Shown here one piece after another: positions 16,077-25,371 of a DNA stretch of 38,122 nt. The stretch is from Gammaproteobacteria bacterium (GTDB lineage: Bacteria; Pseudomonadota; Gammaproteobacteria; JAJDOJ01): contig JALSSO010000116.1 in NCBI GenBank assembly GCA_026984215.1, forward strand, positions 1-38,122, read 5' to 3'. Position numbers and translations under genes: made by a program. The notes under the pieces were generated by a model. The model was not told the DNA's origin. It saw only the letters and a list, made by a program, of their open reading frames with translations, and did no database searches. Every line of letters begins with the position of its first letter. Position 1 is the stretch's first letter.

Positions 16077-17194
16077 GGCGATCCGCCGCACGCCTGATTG
16101 CGGGTGCCGTTCTCGTTTTGCTGATGTCCGCCGTCGGCGGGTGTTCGCAACTCATGTTCTGGAAGCGGGGCAACGAGTACGAGAACGCGGGCAGCGTCCG
16201 GAATCTGGAGATTCCGCCCGATCTGACCCGTCCCCGGTGGGACGACCGCTATACGGTGCCCGGCGAGGAGCCTGGGGGGGGCCGCATCCGACAGGGCGGC
16301 ACCACCGCGCAGGGCGAGATGGTGGCGCCCACCTTCGAGGGGGTGAAGGTTCACCGCGCGGGGTTGCTGCGCTGGCTTGAAGTGAATGAGCCCCCGGAGA
16401 AGCTCTGGCCACGCTTGCGCGCCTTCTTCAAGGAGCAGGGCATCGAACTCAAGCAGGACGACCCGGTGACCGGAATCCTCCGCACCGACTGGGTGGAGGA
16501 ACGCGCGAGCCTGCCTGGCTTCGGCATCCAGGGAGCCATCAACAGGGTGGCCGGGATTTTCATCGGGGAGGTGGGGATCCGCAACCGTTTCCGCCTGCGC
16601 GTGGAGCGCACCTCGGGCGGCGGCAGCGCCGTGTATATCAGCTCGCAACGGGCCGAGCTCATCGCCGACCCCATGGAGGACGACCAGCAGCCGCAATGGG
16701 GCATGGTGCCGCCCGACCCCGAGGCCGAGGCCGAATTCCTGACCCGCCTGATGGTCTACCTGGGGTACAACGAACAAGCCGCGCGCAAGGCCGTGGCCGA
16801 GGCCAAACCGTTGACCGGCCCTGGGATGCGTCTCGAAGAAGCCGGCGGGGTTCCCGTTCTGGAGATCGATGCGCCGTTGTCGGAGGTCTGGCGGCCCTTG
16901 GGACTGGCGTTGGATCGGGCGGGACTGTACGTGGAGGAGCAAAATCCCACGCAGCACGTCTATTATTTCGTGTACACCGAGGCGCCGGGCCGCAAGCGCA
17001 GCCTCTGGGAGCGCCTGACGCGGCCGAAGCACGGGCTGCGCCCCGACCACCAGTATGCGCTGCGCGTGACCCCCGCGGACGACAAGGTGCGGATCACCGT
17101 CCACCCGAGCGGGGAGGACGCCAAGCCCCTGAAGCCGCAAGGACAGCGCGAGGTCCTGGAGCGGCTGATGGAGGCCTACAAGCTGAGCTACTGA
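16073..17194 (+). CDS. bamC: Outer membrane assembly lipoprotein BamC
   Basis: A 373-residue lipoprotein of the beta-barrel assembly machine. The signal peptide ends in a lipobox with Cys24 (SAVGGC), after which the unstructured BamC N-terminus includes the conserved RNLEIPPDLTRP, known in E. coli to bind BamD. Two helix-grip-like domains follow (about residues 95-230 and 255-373). It acts on the periplasmic face of the outer membrane. It overlaps dapA and lies 13 bases before the hydrolase gene, forming one operon. Confidence 0.92.
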   Translation: MRRSAARLIAGAVLVLLMSAVGGCSQLMFWKRGNEYENAGSVRNLEIPPDLTRPRWDDRYTVPGEEPGGGRIRQGGTTAQGEMVAPTFEGVKVHRAGLLRWLEVNEPPEKLWPRLRAFFKEQGIELKQDDPVTGILRTDWVEERASLPGFGIQGAINRVAGIFIGEVGIRNRFRLRVERTSGGGSAVYISSQRAELIADPMEDDQQPQWGMVPPDPEAEAEFLTRLMVYLGYNEQAARKAVAEAKPLTGPGMRLEEAGGVPVLEIDAPLSEVWRPLGLALDRAGLYVEEQNPTQHVYYFVYTEAPGRKRSLWERLTRPKHGLRPDHQYALRVTPADDKVRITVHPSGEDAKPLKPQGQREVLERLMEAYKLSY

Positions 17195-17207
17195 GCAGGG
17201 CGTCGGC

Positions 17208-17966
17208 GTGCGCTTCGCCAGCCTGGGCAGTGGCAGCAGGGGTAACGCGCTGCTGGTCGCCCACGGGCGCACCACCCTGCTCGTCGATTGTGGGTTCTCC
17301 GTGCGCGAGGCGACGCGTCGGCTGCTGCGGCTGGGCGTGGAACCCGAGCAACTCACGGCCATCCTGGTCACCCACGAGCACGGCGACCATGCCCAGGGCG
17401 TTGCATCGCTGGCCCGGCGTCACCGTGTGCCCGTCTGGATGACGGCGGGCACACAACACGGGTGTCGGGACACCGAGGGTGTCGAGCTGCGCACCTTGAC
17501 GACGGAGGTGGACTTGGAGATCGGAGAACTGCAGGTGCGTCCTTTCACCGTCCCGCACGACGCCCGCGAACCCTGCCAATTCGTCTTCTCCGACGGAGCA
17601 CGCCGGCTCGGCCTGCTCACCGACCTGGGACGGCCCACGATACACGTGCACGAAATGCTCCGCGGCTGTGATGGATTGCTGCTCGAGTGCAACCACGACT
17701 CGGGGATGCTGGCCCGGGGTCCGTATCCGGAGCGCCTCAAGGCGCGCGTGGGCGGGCCCTACGGCCACCTTTCCAACGCCCAGGCGGCCGCACTGCTCGG
17801 CACGCTCCACCTGCCGCGGCTGCAGCACATCGTGGCCATGCACCTGAGCGAGCAGAACAATACACCCGCCCTGGCGGCTGAGGCCTTGGCCGGAGCCTTG
17901 GGCTGCACGGCCTCCGAGATCCCCTGCGCGTCCCAGGAGGACGGCTTCGCCTGGCGCACGCTTTGA
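17208..17966 (+). CDS. Metallo-beta-lactamase-fold hydrolase (YycJ-like)
   Basis: A 252-residue MBL-fold protein starting at GTG 17208 with the group's N-terminus RFASLGSGSRGNALLV. The metal-binding motif is THEHGDH at residues 55-61; further histidine and aspartate ligands appear as in TVPHDA, LLTDLG and the C-terminal MHLSEQNN. These proteins are probable nucleases or phosphodiesterases related to YycJ/WalJ. In related genomes the dapA-bamC-MBL order is often followed by purC, which is not here. The substrate is unknown. Confidence 0.88.
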   Translation: MRFASLGSGSRGNALLVAHGRTTLLVDCGFSVREATRRLLRLGVEPEQLTAILVTHEHGDHAQGVASLARRHRVPVWMTAGTQHGCRDTEGVELRTLTTEVDLEIGELQVRPFTVPHDAREPCQFVFSDGARRLGLLTDLGRPTIHVHEMLRGCDGLLLECNHDSGMLARGPYPERLKARVGGPYGHLSNAQAAALLGTLHLPRLQHIVAMHLSEQNNTPALAAEALAGALGCTASEIPCASQEDGFAWRTL

Positions 17967-18077
17967 GCCGGCCTCCAATCCCCCACCATTCGCGCCGTTT
18001 AATTTCCCGCTCGCGCCCTATACATTGCATCGGTAATCCCCAGATCGACAGCCCCAAGCATTGCGAGGAGGACACCC

Positions 18078-18425
18078 ATGGACGTGTTGGAACGGATCCG
18101 GGAACAGGTCGAAAACAACCCGGTCATCATCTATATGAAGGGTACCCCACAGATGCCCATGTGCGGTTTCTCGGCCCGCGCGGCCGCCGCGCTGCAGCAG
18201 ACCGGTCAGCCCTTCGCCTATGTCAACGTGCTGACCGACCGGGAGATCTTCGAGAACCTCCCGCGGTTCGCCAACTGGCCGACCTTCCCCCAGATCTACA
18301 TCGACGGGGAGCTGATCGGGGGGTGCGACATCACCCTGGAACTGTTGGAAAAGGGCGAGTTGCAGAAGATGGTCACCGAGGCCGTGGAGAAGGCCAAGGC
18401 AAAGGACGATCCGGCGCAGCCTTGA
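18078..18425 (+). CDS. grxD: Monothiol glutaredoxin, Grx4 family
   Basis: A 115-residue CGFS-type glutaredoxin with active-site Cys29 (QMPMCGFSARA). Glutathione-binding residues appear in NWPTFPQIYIDGELIGGCDI. These proteins bind a glutathione-ligated [2Fe-2S] cluster as homodimers or with BolA and deliver clusters to apo-proteins in the cytoplasm. GCGAGGAGGACACCC gives a strong ribosome-binding site before ATG 18078. The gene appears monocistronic, with a 111-base gap upstream that is AT-richer around 18000-18030 (TTTAAT...TATACAT) and could carry its promoter, though spacing is short. Confidence 0.94.
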   Translation: MDVLERIREQVENNPVIIYMKGTPQMPMCGFSARAAAALQQTGQPFAYVNVLTDREIFENLPRFANWPTFPQIYIDGELIGGCDITLELLEKGELQKMVTEAVEKAKAKDDPAQP

Positions 18426-18436
18426 CCCGCCTCTTT

Positions 18437-18452
18437 GGGCCGACCTCGGTCC
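18437..18452 (+). terminator. Hairpin after grxD
   Basis: GGGCCG (18437-18442) and CGGTCC (18447-18452) pair (one G-T) around a four-base loop, 12 bases past the grxD stop. There is no T-tract; terminator by position only. Confidence 0.35.
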
Positions 18453-18552
18453 AATCACGGGGTGGCCGGGGGGCCGGACTTTGGGCGCCATCACAACGCG
18501 GTGGCTGGCAGCTTGTTAGGATCCGCTTGCAATCAGCTGCTCATCCGGGATC

Positions 18553-19510
18553 ATGCCCACAATCAAGCGGATCCGTCGCCCTCTCGTCCGTTTAGCCCGG
18601 TGTATGGGGATCCTGCCCGAGATGGGGGAGGATCCCTTCGACCGCCGTTTCGATGCGCTGGAGGTCAGTGCCGAAGCCACCGCGGCGGCGGCGCGGATGC
18701 GCGGCCGTGCGCATCCGCCTTCGGTCTGGATCCTGGGCGTCATGCCCCGTTCCGGGACGGTGTATACGGGCGAATTGATCCGCCTGCACCCCCAGGTGGA
18801 GGCCTATCCGAACCGGATGTGGGAACTCCCGTTCCTGGAACTGAGCGGTGATCTCTTGCGGACGCAAGAGCGATTTTTACAGCTGTACAATGAAAACCGC
18901 TCGAGAATGAGGCAACACGATTTTCTGCGACTGTCCGGCGGAGCATTTCTGTCCTATCTGCTGGGCTTCGTCCCGCCGGGACGCACCGCGCTGTTCAAGG
19001 TGCCGGACGTTCGTTATCTCAGGCACTTCGAAACCTGGTTCCCCGCAGAGCGTATCCTGCTCCTGATGCGAGACGGACGCGACGTGGTGGCCTCCACGCT
19101 CAGGACCTGGCCACAACACTCGTTTCGCCAAGTGGCTCGTCAGTGGGCCCGGGCCACGAGTTTGGTCTTGGATTATGTCGAATACCGTAAGTCACGCGGG
19201 AGACCCGGTGCCGCTTTGGAAATACGAGGATATCGTGGGCGACCCACGTGCCTTCGCCCGGTGGGCCTGCGAACAATTCGAACTTCCCCTGGACGAGTAC
19301 CCATGGGAGGAGATCGACCGACTCCCCATGCGGGGTTCTTCCAGTGTCCACGAGCCGGGCAAGGTGAGCTGGGACCCCGTAGTCACACGGCGGCCGCCGA
19401 AAACCACAAGGAAGTGGGAACGCTGGTCCACGAGGCAGAAGCGGGTCTTCGGGGCCGAGGCGGGTCACGCCCTGGTGCGGGCGGGGTATGCAAGCGGGGG
19501 TCAGTGGTGA
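18553..19510 (+). pseudogene. Sulfotransferase gene with +1 frameshift
   Basis: Two reading frames together encode one PAPS-dependent sulfotransferase of about 318 residues. The first frame (18553 to about 19200) holds the 5'-phosphosulfate loop WILGVMPRSGT (Pro65-Arg66-Ser67-Gly68-Thr69) and the 3'-phosphate motif LLMRDGRDVVAST. The second frame (about 19199-19510) continues with DPVPLWKYEDIVGDP, the late KWERW motif and the C-terminal FGAEAGHALVRAGY. The join is at CGCGGGAGACCCGG: removing one base, for example A19201, restores a continuous protein. Without it the first frame runs on to 19566 with about 120 residues of low-complexity sequence. It is either a decaying gene or a sequencing error; no slippery site is seen. 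Its target is probably the glycan made by the next two genes. Confidence 0.75.
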
Positions 19511-19562
19511 CGGTGCGTCTGACTTTCTGTACGCGGGCCCAACGTCCAGGGCTGGTTGCGCC

Positions 19563-20801
19563 ATGAACATCGTTTTGTACAGCCACACCTTCCTGCCCGC
19601 CGTCGGCGGCCGGGAACTCGTGGTCCACTTCCTGGCCGATGCTCTCCAACGCAAGGGGGTTCGTGTGCGGGTGACCGGCCCCAGCGGCGTGCGCTCGGCG
19701 GCGGGTCTCATTTTGCCCTATCCTGTGCATCGCTATCCGCAGTTTGTTCGGGTGGGGTCTATCGAGGACAAGGGGCTTTCACCATGGCGCCGCTGGCTCC
19801 TGGAGCGGTCGTTTGTCTGGAGGCTTCGCTACGACCTCGCCCGGCATGGAGCCGATCTAGTCCACGCCCATACGACCTATCCGGATGGGTTCACCGCAAA
19901 TCTTGTCCTGCGTCATAAGATTCCGCTGGTCATCACCCCACACGGAATCGACATCCACGAGATCCCGGAGATCGGTCACGGTCTGGCCCTCATCCCCGGC
20001 GTCCGGGAGAAAATCACCGAGGCACTGAATGCGGCCGATGCGGTGACGGCGATCAGCGAGAGCATTGCGGAAGCGGTCCGTCGACGGGGTGTCTCCGACG
20101 AGCGGATCATACGCATCGACAACGGGGTGGATCTGCATCGCTTCGACCGCCGTGACACACGGCGGGTGCGTGAACGTTACGGGATTCCGCAAGACGCTCC
20201 CATCGTGTTGAGTGTGGGTAACTTCACGCCACGAAAGGGTCAAGATTACCTGGTCCGGGCGGCAAGGCGGCTTAGGGAGGCGGTCCCGGGAACACGTGTG
20301 GTCATCGTGGGCCGCGGGACCGGCGCGCTGCGGGAGGAGGTGCAGCGTCTGGGGTTGGCGGGCACCGTCCTGCTGCCAGGTTCCCTTCCCCCGCCTGCGC
20401 TGTCCGCACTGTCGGGCGGCTGCGGCGACGACGACGACCTGGCCGACCTGTACCGGGAGGCGTCGGTGTTCGTGTCTTGTGGAATCGCCGAGGGGTCCGA
20501 GGGACTGTCGCTGGCGGTTCTGGAAGCGATGGCGGCCGGGTGCCCGATCGTGGCCACGGATATTTCCGGAAACCGGGATATCGTGCAGCCCGGTATCAAC
20601 GGTTTGCTGGTGGCGCCTGCCTCGGAAGATGCGCTGGCGCGGGCGCTTCTGGAAGTGCTTCGGAACCCCGCGTTGCGAGGGCGGTTCTCGCGCGAGGCAA
20701 GGGCTACCGCTGAAAAACACGGCTGGGATCGTGTGGCAGACGACTACATTGCGTTGTACGAACGGCTGCTCACGCGCCGGCGCAAAAGGGACACGGCATG
20801 A
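19563..20801 (+). CDS. Family-4 glycosyltransferase
   Basis: A 412-residue GT-B glycosyltransferase. The N-terminal acceptor domain starts MNIVLYSHTFLPAVGGRE, and the C-terminal donor domain starts near VLSVGNFTPRKGQDYL. The donor-site E-x7-E pattern is in EGLSLAVLEAMAAG followed by GNRDIV. An acidic insertion GGCGDDDDLADLY precedes this. ATG 19563 fits the family start; the frame is open upstream to 19488 but without homology. It lies 52 bases after the sulfotransferase and overlaps the next glycosyltransferase (ATGA). Base composition is more AT-rich than flanking genes. Sugar and acceptor are unknown; cell-surface polysaccharide or glycolipid synthesis is likely. Confidence 0.9.
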   Translation: MNIVLYSHTFLPAVGGRELVVHFLADALQRKGVRVRVTGPSGVRSAAGLILPYPVHRYPQFVRVGSIEDKGLSPWRRWLLERSFVWRLRYDLARHGADLVHAHTTYPDGFTANLVLRHKIPLVITPHGIDIHEIPEIGHGLALIPGVREKITEALNAADAVTAISESIAEAVRRRGVSDERIIRIDNGVDLHRFDRRDTRRVRERYGIPQDAPIVLSVGNFTPRKGQDYLVRAARRLREAVPGTRVVIVGRGTGALREEVQRLGLAGTVLLPGSLPPPALSALSGGCGDDDDLADLYREASVFVSCGIAEGSEGLSLAVLEAMAAGCPIVATDISGNRDIVQPGINGLLVAPASEDALARALLEVLRNPALRGRFSREARATAEKHGWDRVADDYIALYERLLTRRRKRDTA

Positions 20802-21904
20802 GTCTGCCCGCTGACACGCGAGTCCTGGTGCTGGTTCCCGACTTGAATTTAACGGGGGGCGTGGCTCACTACTATGCCACTCTGGCTCTGGATGCGCGTC
20901 CGGGCATCGACTATTTCCGCGTGAACCGCGCCGGGGCGGAGACCATGGCCGGAAAAATCCTGCATCGAGCAGCGGGCTACGTCCGTTTCGTTGGCTTGAT
21001 CCTTTTACGCAGATACCAGCTCGTTCACGTCAATCCGTCATTCAATGCACGGTCTTTTTATCGGGATGGCCTGTTCGTCTGGCTGGCGCGGCGGATGCAC
21101 CGCCCCATACTGGTGACTATGCACGGATGGGATGACGATTTCGAGCGGCGGGTGGCACAAAGCAGGGTGCGCCGCTGGTTTTTCCGTGCCACTTTTGGGA
21201 GGGCCCAGGGGTTCATCGTGCTGGGCAGCCTGTTCGAACGCCGCCTTCGCGCCTTGGGTGTGCCCGAGGAAACACCTGTGTGGGTGGATACCACCGTCAC
21301 CGAACCAGCCACTGTCGAAGCGACGCGGCCCGCAGGACCGGACGGTTCGATCCGGGTGCTGTTCATGGCGCGGGTGCTGAGAGAGAAAGGTGTGCTGGTG
21401 GCGATCGATGCCGTGGCGGAGGCGCGCGCCCGTCTTCCGCAACGCAGAATCTCGTTGGTCATCGCAGGGGATGGTCCGGATCTCGAGCAGGCTGCAGAAC
21501 ATGTGCGGCGCATGGGGCTCGACGATGTGGAATTCACGGGTTACGTACGGGGCGTGGAAAAACAGCGCCTACTGGCGGAGGCGGACATCTTCCTGCTTCC
21601 CACTTGGCATGGGGAGGGTCTGCCCTGTGCCGTCCTCGAGGCGATGGCCCATGGTCTGGTGGTGATCACACGCCCGGTGGGCGGCATTCCGGAAGTGATC
21701 GTCGACGGGGAACACGGCTTCCTCGTCGAATCCACAGACCCCACCGCTTTCGCGGAGGTGCTACGGCGTGTCGCCGCGGACGATGAACTGCGCGCTCGGA
21801 TCGCAGCGGCGAATCGGCGCGCCGCGCGGCGTTTCGAGAAGGATGCGGTAGTCCAGCGTGTGCTCGAGGTTCAAGCGGCCGTGCTTTCGCGTGCCGCCGT
21901 GTGA
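20798..21904 (+). CDS. Family-4 glycosyltransferase
   Basis: A 368-residue GT-B glycosyltransferase, not a close copy of its neighbour. The N-terminal domain starts VLVLVPDLNLTGGVAHYYATL. The donor domain starts near IRVLFMARVLREKGV, with the E-x7-E element in GEGLPCAVLEAMAHG followed by GGIPEVI. No signal peptide or definite membrane helix is present, so it probably acts at the inner face of the membrane. It is translationally coupled to the preceding gene, and the pair with the broken sulfotransferase resembles a small module for a sulfated glycan. No polymerase, flippase or export gene is present. Confidence 0.9.
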   Translation: MSLPADTRVLVLVPDLNLTGGVAHYYATLALDARPGIDYFRVNRAGAETMAGKILHRAAGYVRFVGLILLRRYQLVHVNPSFNARSFYRDGLFVWLARRMHRPILVTMHGWDDDFERRVAQSRVRRWFFRATFGRAQGFIVLGSLFERRLRALGVPEETPVWVDTTVTEPATVEATRPAGPDGSIRVLFMARVLREKGVLVAIDAVAEARARLPQRRISLVIAGDGPDLEQAAEHVRRMGLDDVEFTGYVRGVEKQRLLAEADIFLLPTWHGEGLPCAVLEAMAHGLVVITRPVGGIPEVIVDGEHGFLVESTDPTAFAEVLRRVAADDELRARIAAANRRAARRFEKDAVVQRVLEVQAAVLSRAAV

Positions 21905-22137
21905 TCCGGCTGGTCGAGCGCAGGGTCCGGCATCCGCCACGAAGGGGTGCGCGGTGTCCGGTTCTCGGCGATGGGGCCTCGGATGCACGAGTCAACGCGC
22001 GCCATTGCCCCGGCAAGGGAAGTGACTCATCCGGCTGCTGGACCGCTATCATTGGGTAGGCCGGAGATCGCCGGCCGCAGCGCGGTTTCTTACGAAAGTT
22101 CCTCAGTATCGCATTTTGCCGCCGGGAGATTGCATCC
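21905..22137. other. Intergenic region before purU
   Basis: This 233-base gap is the longest without a confident gene. It contains an inverted repeat GGCCGG-N6-CCGGCC (22059-22064/22071-22076) that could end transcription of the glycosyltransferases, and a less GC-rich stretch at 22085-22118 where a purU promoter would be expected. I could not fit a good -35/-10 pair. No riboswitch-like pattern was recognised. Confidence 0.4.
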
Positions 22138-22995
22138 TTGGACACCACCGCACGCTTGCTGATCACATGCCCGGACCGGCCCGGGATCGTCTCGGCGGTC
22201 ACGGCCTTCCTGTACAACCACGGGGCCAACATCACCGCCTTGGACCAGCACAGTTCGGACCCGGAGGGCGGGACGTTCTTCATGCGCCTGGAGTTCCAGA
22301 CCCCGCACCTGGACGTTTCGCGCGGCGTGCTGGAGGCGACCTTTCAGCGCGCCGTGGCCGAGCGCTTCGAGATGCAGTGGCGCCTGAGCTATGCGGCGGA
22401 CGTGAAGCGGGTGGCGATCCTGGTCTCCCGCCACGACCATGCCCTGCTGGAGCTGTTGTGGCGCGCGGCCCGCCGGGAGCTGCCGTGCGAGGTCACGCAG
22501 GTCATCAGCAATCACCCGGATCTCGGCGAGGCGGTGGGGCACTTCGGCGTGCCCTTCCACCACGTGCCGGTGACGCGGGAGACCAAACCGGAGGCCGAGG
22601 CGCGCATTCTGGAGTTGCTCGGGGGGGACACCGATCTGGTGGTGCTGGCCCGGTACATGCAGATCCTGAGCGGTGACTTCGTGGCCCGCTACCCCAACCG
22701 GATCATCAACATCCATCACTCGTTCCTGCCGGCATTCGTGGGGGCGGATCCCTACCGACAGGCCTTCGAGCGGGGCGTGAAGCTCATCGGGGCCACGGCC
22801 CATTACGTCACGGAGGAACTCGACCAGGGGCCGATCATCGACCAGGACGTGCTGCGCGTCTCCCATCGCCACAGCGCCGCCCAGATGAAAGAGTTGGGTA
22901 TGAATGTGGAGCGGCTGGTGCTGGCCCGCGCCGTGAAGTGGCATCTCGAGGACCGCATTCTGGTCTGCGGCAACCGCACCGTGGTATTCGCCTGA
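22138..22995 (+). CDS. purU: Formyltetrahydrofolate deformylase
   Basis: A 285-residue enzyme hydrolysing 10-formyl-tetrahydrofolate to formate and tetrahydrofolate, supplying formate and balancing one-carbon pools. An N-terminal ACT domain ([20 protein letters not shown]) is followed by a formyltransferase-type catalytic domain. Visible active-site features are [11 protein letters not shown] and the aspartate in [11 protein letters not shown]. The start is TTG 22138 with GGGAGA upstream; the family N-terminus begins right there and no ATG fits. It follows the glycosyltransferases after 233 bases and so is probably transcribed separately. Confidence 0.93.
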   Translation: MDTTARLLITCPDRPGIVSAVTAFLYNHGANITALDQHSSDPEGGTFFMRLEFQTPHLDVSRGVLEATFQRAVAERFEMQWRLSYAADVKRVAILVSRHDHALLELLWRAARRELPCEVTQVISNHPDLGEAVGHFGVPFHHVPVTRETKPEAEARILELLGGDTDLVVLARYMQILSGDFVARYPNRIINIHHSFLPAFVGADPYRQAFERGVKLIGATAHYVTEELDQGPIIDQDVLRVSHRHSAAQMKELGMNVERLVLARAVKWHLEDRILVCGNRTVVFA

Positions 22996-23024
22996 GCCGC
23001 TTCATCCGTGGTGGAGGAGAGGTC

Positions 23025-23168
23025 ATGGGACACCGCAGCCGAGACTTTGGGGCCGTGGCGGAGGTGGGGCCGGTCCGCCTCCCGCAACGGGCTTATTCGG
23101 CGCTCCCGAAGCGCATGGAAAGGTCCACGGCATGGACGTCCTTGGTGAGTGCTCCGACCGAGATGTAA
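23025..23168 (+). CDS. Possible small ORF, 47 residues
   Basis: ATG 23025 is preceded by GGAGGAGAGGTC, one of the best ribosome-binding sites in the window. The frame gives 47 residues starting [15 protein letters not shown]. Its last 25 codons run antisense through the end of nadC, which makes conservation as a protein doubtful. I recognise no family. It could be a real small protein, the relic of a gene once following purU, or chance purine-rich sequence. Confidence 0.25.
   Translation: MGHRSRDFGAVAEVGPVRLPQRAYSALPKRMERSTAWTSLVSAPTEM
23057..23079. terminator. Hairpin between purU and nadC
   Basis: GGCGGA (23057-23062) and TCCGCC (23074-23079) form a stem in the 97-base gap between the convergent purU and nadC stops. 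An alternative GGAGG/CCTCC pairing overlaps it. There is no T-tract. Confidence 0.35.
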
Positions 23169-23944
23169 TCCACGCCCGTCTCGGCGATCGCGCGGATGTT
23201 GTCCAGGGTCACGCCGCCGGATGCCTCCAGCTCCACCCGCCCCTCGACGATTCGTACGGCCTCGGAGAGGGTTTCGGGCTCGAAGTTGTCGAGCAACACC
23301 CGGGACGCTCCAGCTCGCACGGCCTCCTGAAGCTGGTCGAGGTTCTCGACCTCCACCTCCACGGACATGCCCGGGTAGCGGGTACGGGCACGGGAGACCG
23401 CGGCGGTCAGTGAGCCGGCTGCGGCGATATGGTTTTCCTTGATGAGCACGGCATCGAACAGTCCGATGCGGTGGTTGTGTCCGCCCCCGCAACGCACGGC
23501 GTATTTCTGTGCCAGCCGCAGTCCCGGGATGGTCTTGCGGGTGTCGAGCACGCGTGCCCGGGTGCCGCGCACCGCCTCCACGTACACACGGGTGGTCGTG
23601 GCGGTCCCGGACAGGAGTTGAAGATAGTTCAGGGCCGCCCGTTCCCCCGAGAGCAGGGCGCGTGCCGGGCCGAAGAGCCGGCAAATGGTCTGACCGGGAC
23701 GCAACAGCGCGGCCTCACCGGCCTCCCAGGTGATCCGAACCTCGTCCGAAAGCTGCCGGAACACGGCTTGGAACCAAGGCGAGCCGGCCAGCACAGCGGC
23801 CTCTCGGGTGATCACCCGCGCCTCGGCGCGCGCGGTGGAGGGGATCAGCGCGGCGGTCAGGTCCCCAGGACCGACGTCCTCGGCCAGGGCCAGGCGCACG
23901 GTTTGCTCGATGAGCTGTTGCGGCGGCGGTTGGGGGGGATTCAT
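23093..23944 (-). CDS. nadC: Nicotinate-nucleotide pyrophosphorylase
   Basis: A 283-residue quinolinate phosphoribosyltransferase that converts quinolinate and PRPP to nicotinate mononucleotide in NAD synthesis. Family motifs are [27 protein letters not shown], the arginine-lysine of [28 protein letters not shown] and the C-terminal [10 protein letters not shown] with [14 protein letters not shown] 23944 overlaps the symporter stop (ATGA), so the gene is the second in a two-gene unit. A frame extension beyond the ATG lies inside the symporter gene and is not coding. The NAD gene pair nadA/nadB is not here. Confidence 0.95.
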   Translation of the reverse strand: MNPPQPPPQQLIEQTVRLALAEDVGPGDLTAALIPSTARAEARVITREAAVLAGSPWFQAVFRQLSDEVRITWEAGEAALLRPGQTICRLFGPARALLSGERAALNYLQLLSGTATTTRVYVEAVRGTRARVLDTRKTIPGLRLAQKYAVRCGGGHNHRIGLFDAVLIKENHIAAAGSLTAAVSRARTRYPGMSVEVEVENLDQLQEAVRAGASRVLLDNFEPETLSEAVRIVEGRVELEASGGVTLDNIRAIAETGVDYISVGALTKDVHAVDLSMRFGSAE

Positions 23945-25290
23945 GCGGGATTCCGCGTGTGAAAATAGGTGCGCGTGAGACGAAACACGATGGGGCTCAA
24001 CAGGGCCAGTGCGATGAGATTGGGCAGGGCCATCAGGCCGTTCATCACGTCGGCTGCCAGCCACACCAGTTCCAGCTTGACCCATGCGCCCAGGGGGATC
24101 GCGGCGATCCACAACCAGCGGTAAGCCTGGATCGCTCCCACACCGAACAGATACTCCGCGCAGCGCTCACCGTAGTAGCTCCATCCCAGCACCGTGGTGA
24201 AGGCGAACAAGGCGAGTCCGAAGGTCACCACGTACTGACCCGCAGGCCCGAGCACCGACTCGAACGCGGCCGCCGACAGTGCCGCCCCGGTGGCGCCGCT
24301 GGTCCATGCACCGCTCAGCACGATCACCAGTGCGGTGAGGGTGCAGACCACCAGGGTGTCGATGAAGGTGCCGAGCATGGCCACCAGACCCTGACGCACG
24401 GGCTCGTCGGTGCGGGCCGCTGCGTGGGCGATGGGCGCGCTGCCGAGCCCCGCCTCGTTGGAAAACACACCGCGCGCCACGCCATAGCGGATCGCGGCCC
24501 ACACGGCCGCACCGGCGAAGCCGCCGCCGGCCGCCGTGCCGGTGAACGCCGAGGTCACGATGGTGACCAGCGCGTCGGGCACCTCCCGCCAGGAGAGCGC
24601 GACGACCGAGGCGGCGGCGGCGAAATAGGCCAGCGCCATGAACGGCACCAGCGCCGAGGCCACCTCGGCGATGCGCCGCAGGCCGCCGAGGATCACCGCG
24701 GCCACCAGCACCGCCATGAGCGGCCCGGTGATCCAGGCGGGGACCGCTAGGGTATTGTGCAATGCGTCGGCCACCGAGTTGGCCTGGACCATGTTGCCGA
24801 TGCCGAAGGCCGCCACGGTGGCGAACGCGGCGAAGGCACCCCCCAGCCAGCGCCAGCCTCCACCCAGCCCGTTGCGGATGTAGTACATGGGCCCACCCAC
24901 ATGATTCCCAAGCGGGTCTACCTCGCGGTAGCGCACCGCCAACACCGCTTCGGCGTACTTGGTGGCCATGCCCACCAGGGCCGTGATCCACATCCAGAAC
25001 ACGGCGCCCGGACCGCCCAGGGCGATGGCCGTGGCCACGCCGGCGATGTTGCCGGTGCCGATGGTGGCCGAAAGCGCCGTCATCAGTGCCTGGAAAGGGG
25101 TGATGTCGCCGCTGCCGGAGGCCCTGCGCCCGCGCCACAACAGAGCGAAGGCCTCCGGGGTGCGGCGCCACGGGAGGAAGCGCAACCCGAGGGTCAGATA
25201 CACGCCCACCCCGAACAGGAGGACCAGCATGGGCGGACCCCAGATCAGGGCGCTTGCCGTGTTCAACCAGTGCTCGATCGTCGTGGTCAT
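23941..25290 (-). CDS. AGCS-family Na+:alanine/glycine symporter
   Basis: A 449-residue inner-membrane transporter with about ten or eleven membrane helices. Family signatures include [56 protein letters not shown] and [14 protein letters not shown]. It takes up alanine or glycine with sodium. ATG 25290 begins the conserved N-terminus; the frame continues upstream into the phoB region without homology. No good ribosome-binding site is visible. It overlaps nadC, and its promoter must lie in the 149-base gap shared with phoB, which holds an FNR-like palindrome. I see no glycine riboswitch there. Confidence 0.93.
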   Translation of the reverse strand: MTTTIEHWLNTASALIWGPPMLVLLFGVGVYLTLGLRFLPWRRTPEAFALLWRGRRASGSGDITPFQALMTALSATIGTGNIAGVATAIALGGPGAVFWMWITALVGMATKYAEAVLAVRYREVDPLGNHVGGPMYYIRNGLGGGWRWLGGAFAAFATVAAFGIGNMVQANSVADALHNTLAVPAWITGPLMAVLVAAVILGGLRRIAEVASALVPFMALAYFAAAASVVALSWREVPDALVTIVTSAFTGTAAGGGFAGAAVWAAIRYGVARGVFSNEAGLGSAPIAHAAARTDEPVRQGLVAMLGTFIDTLVVCTLTALVIVLSGAWTSGATGAALSAAAFESVLGPAGQYVVTFGLALFAFTTVLGWSYYGERCAEYLFGVGAIQAYRWLWIAAIPLGAWVKLELVWLAADVMNGLMALPNLIALALLSPIVFRLTRTYFHTRNPA

Positions 25291-25341
25291 GGGAGGTCCG
25301 CCGGCGCCGGAAATGGGGCCGGGCAAGCATGCCGGAAGGGC

Positions 25342-25355
25342 TTGACCCAAATCAA
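25342..25355. promoter_or_regulatory. FNR/ANR-like binding site
   Basis: TTGAC-N4-ATCAA matches the FNR/ANR consensus TTGAT-N4-ATCAA at nine of ten positions, and the flanks extend it to the inverted repeat GCTTGA-N6-TCAAGC. It lies in the shared gap between the symporter and phoB. Its centre is about 58-61 bases upstream of the transcription start predicted for phoB, close to the -61.5 position used by class I FNR activation. Confidence 0.5.
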
Positions 25356-25371
25356 GCGGCGACCCGCTCCG

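Noticed and set aside
19190-19210. Programmed ribosomal frameshifting in the sulfotransferase gene.
   Set aside because: No slippery heptamer, internal stop pairing or downstream stem was found at the junction; mutation or sequencing error is simpler.
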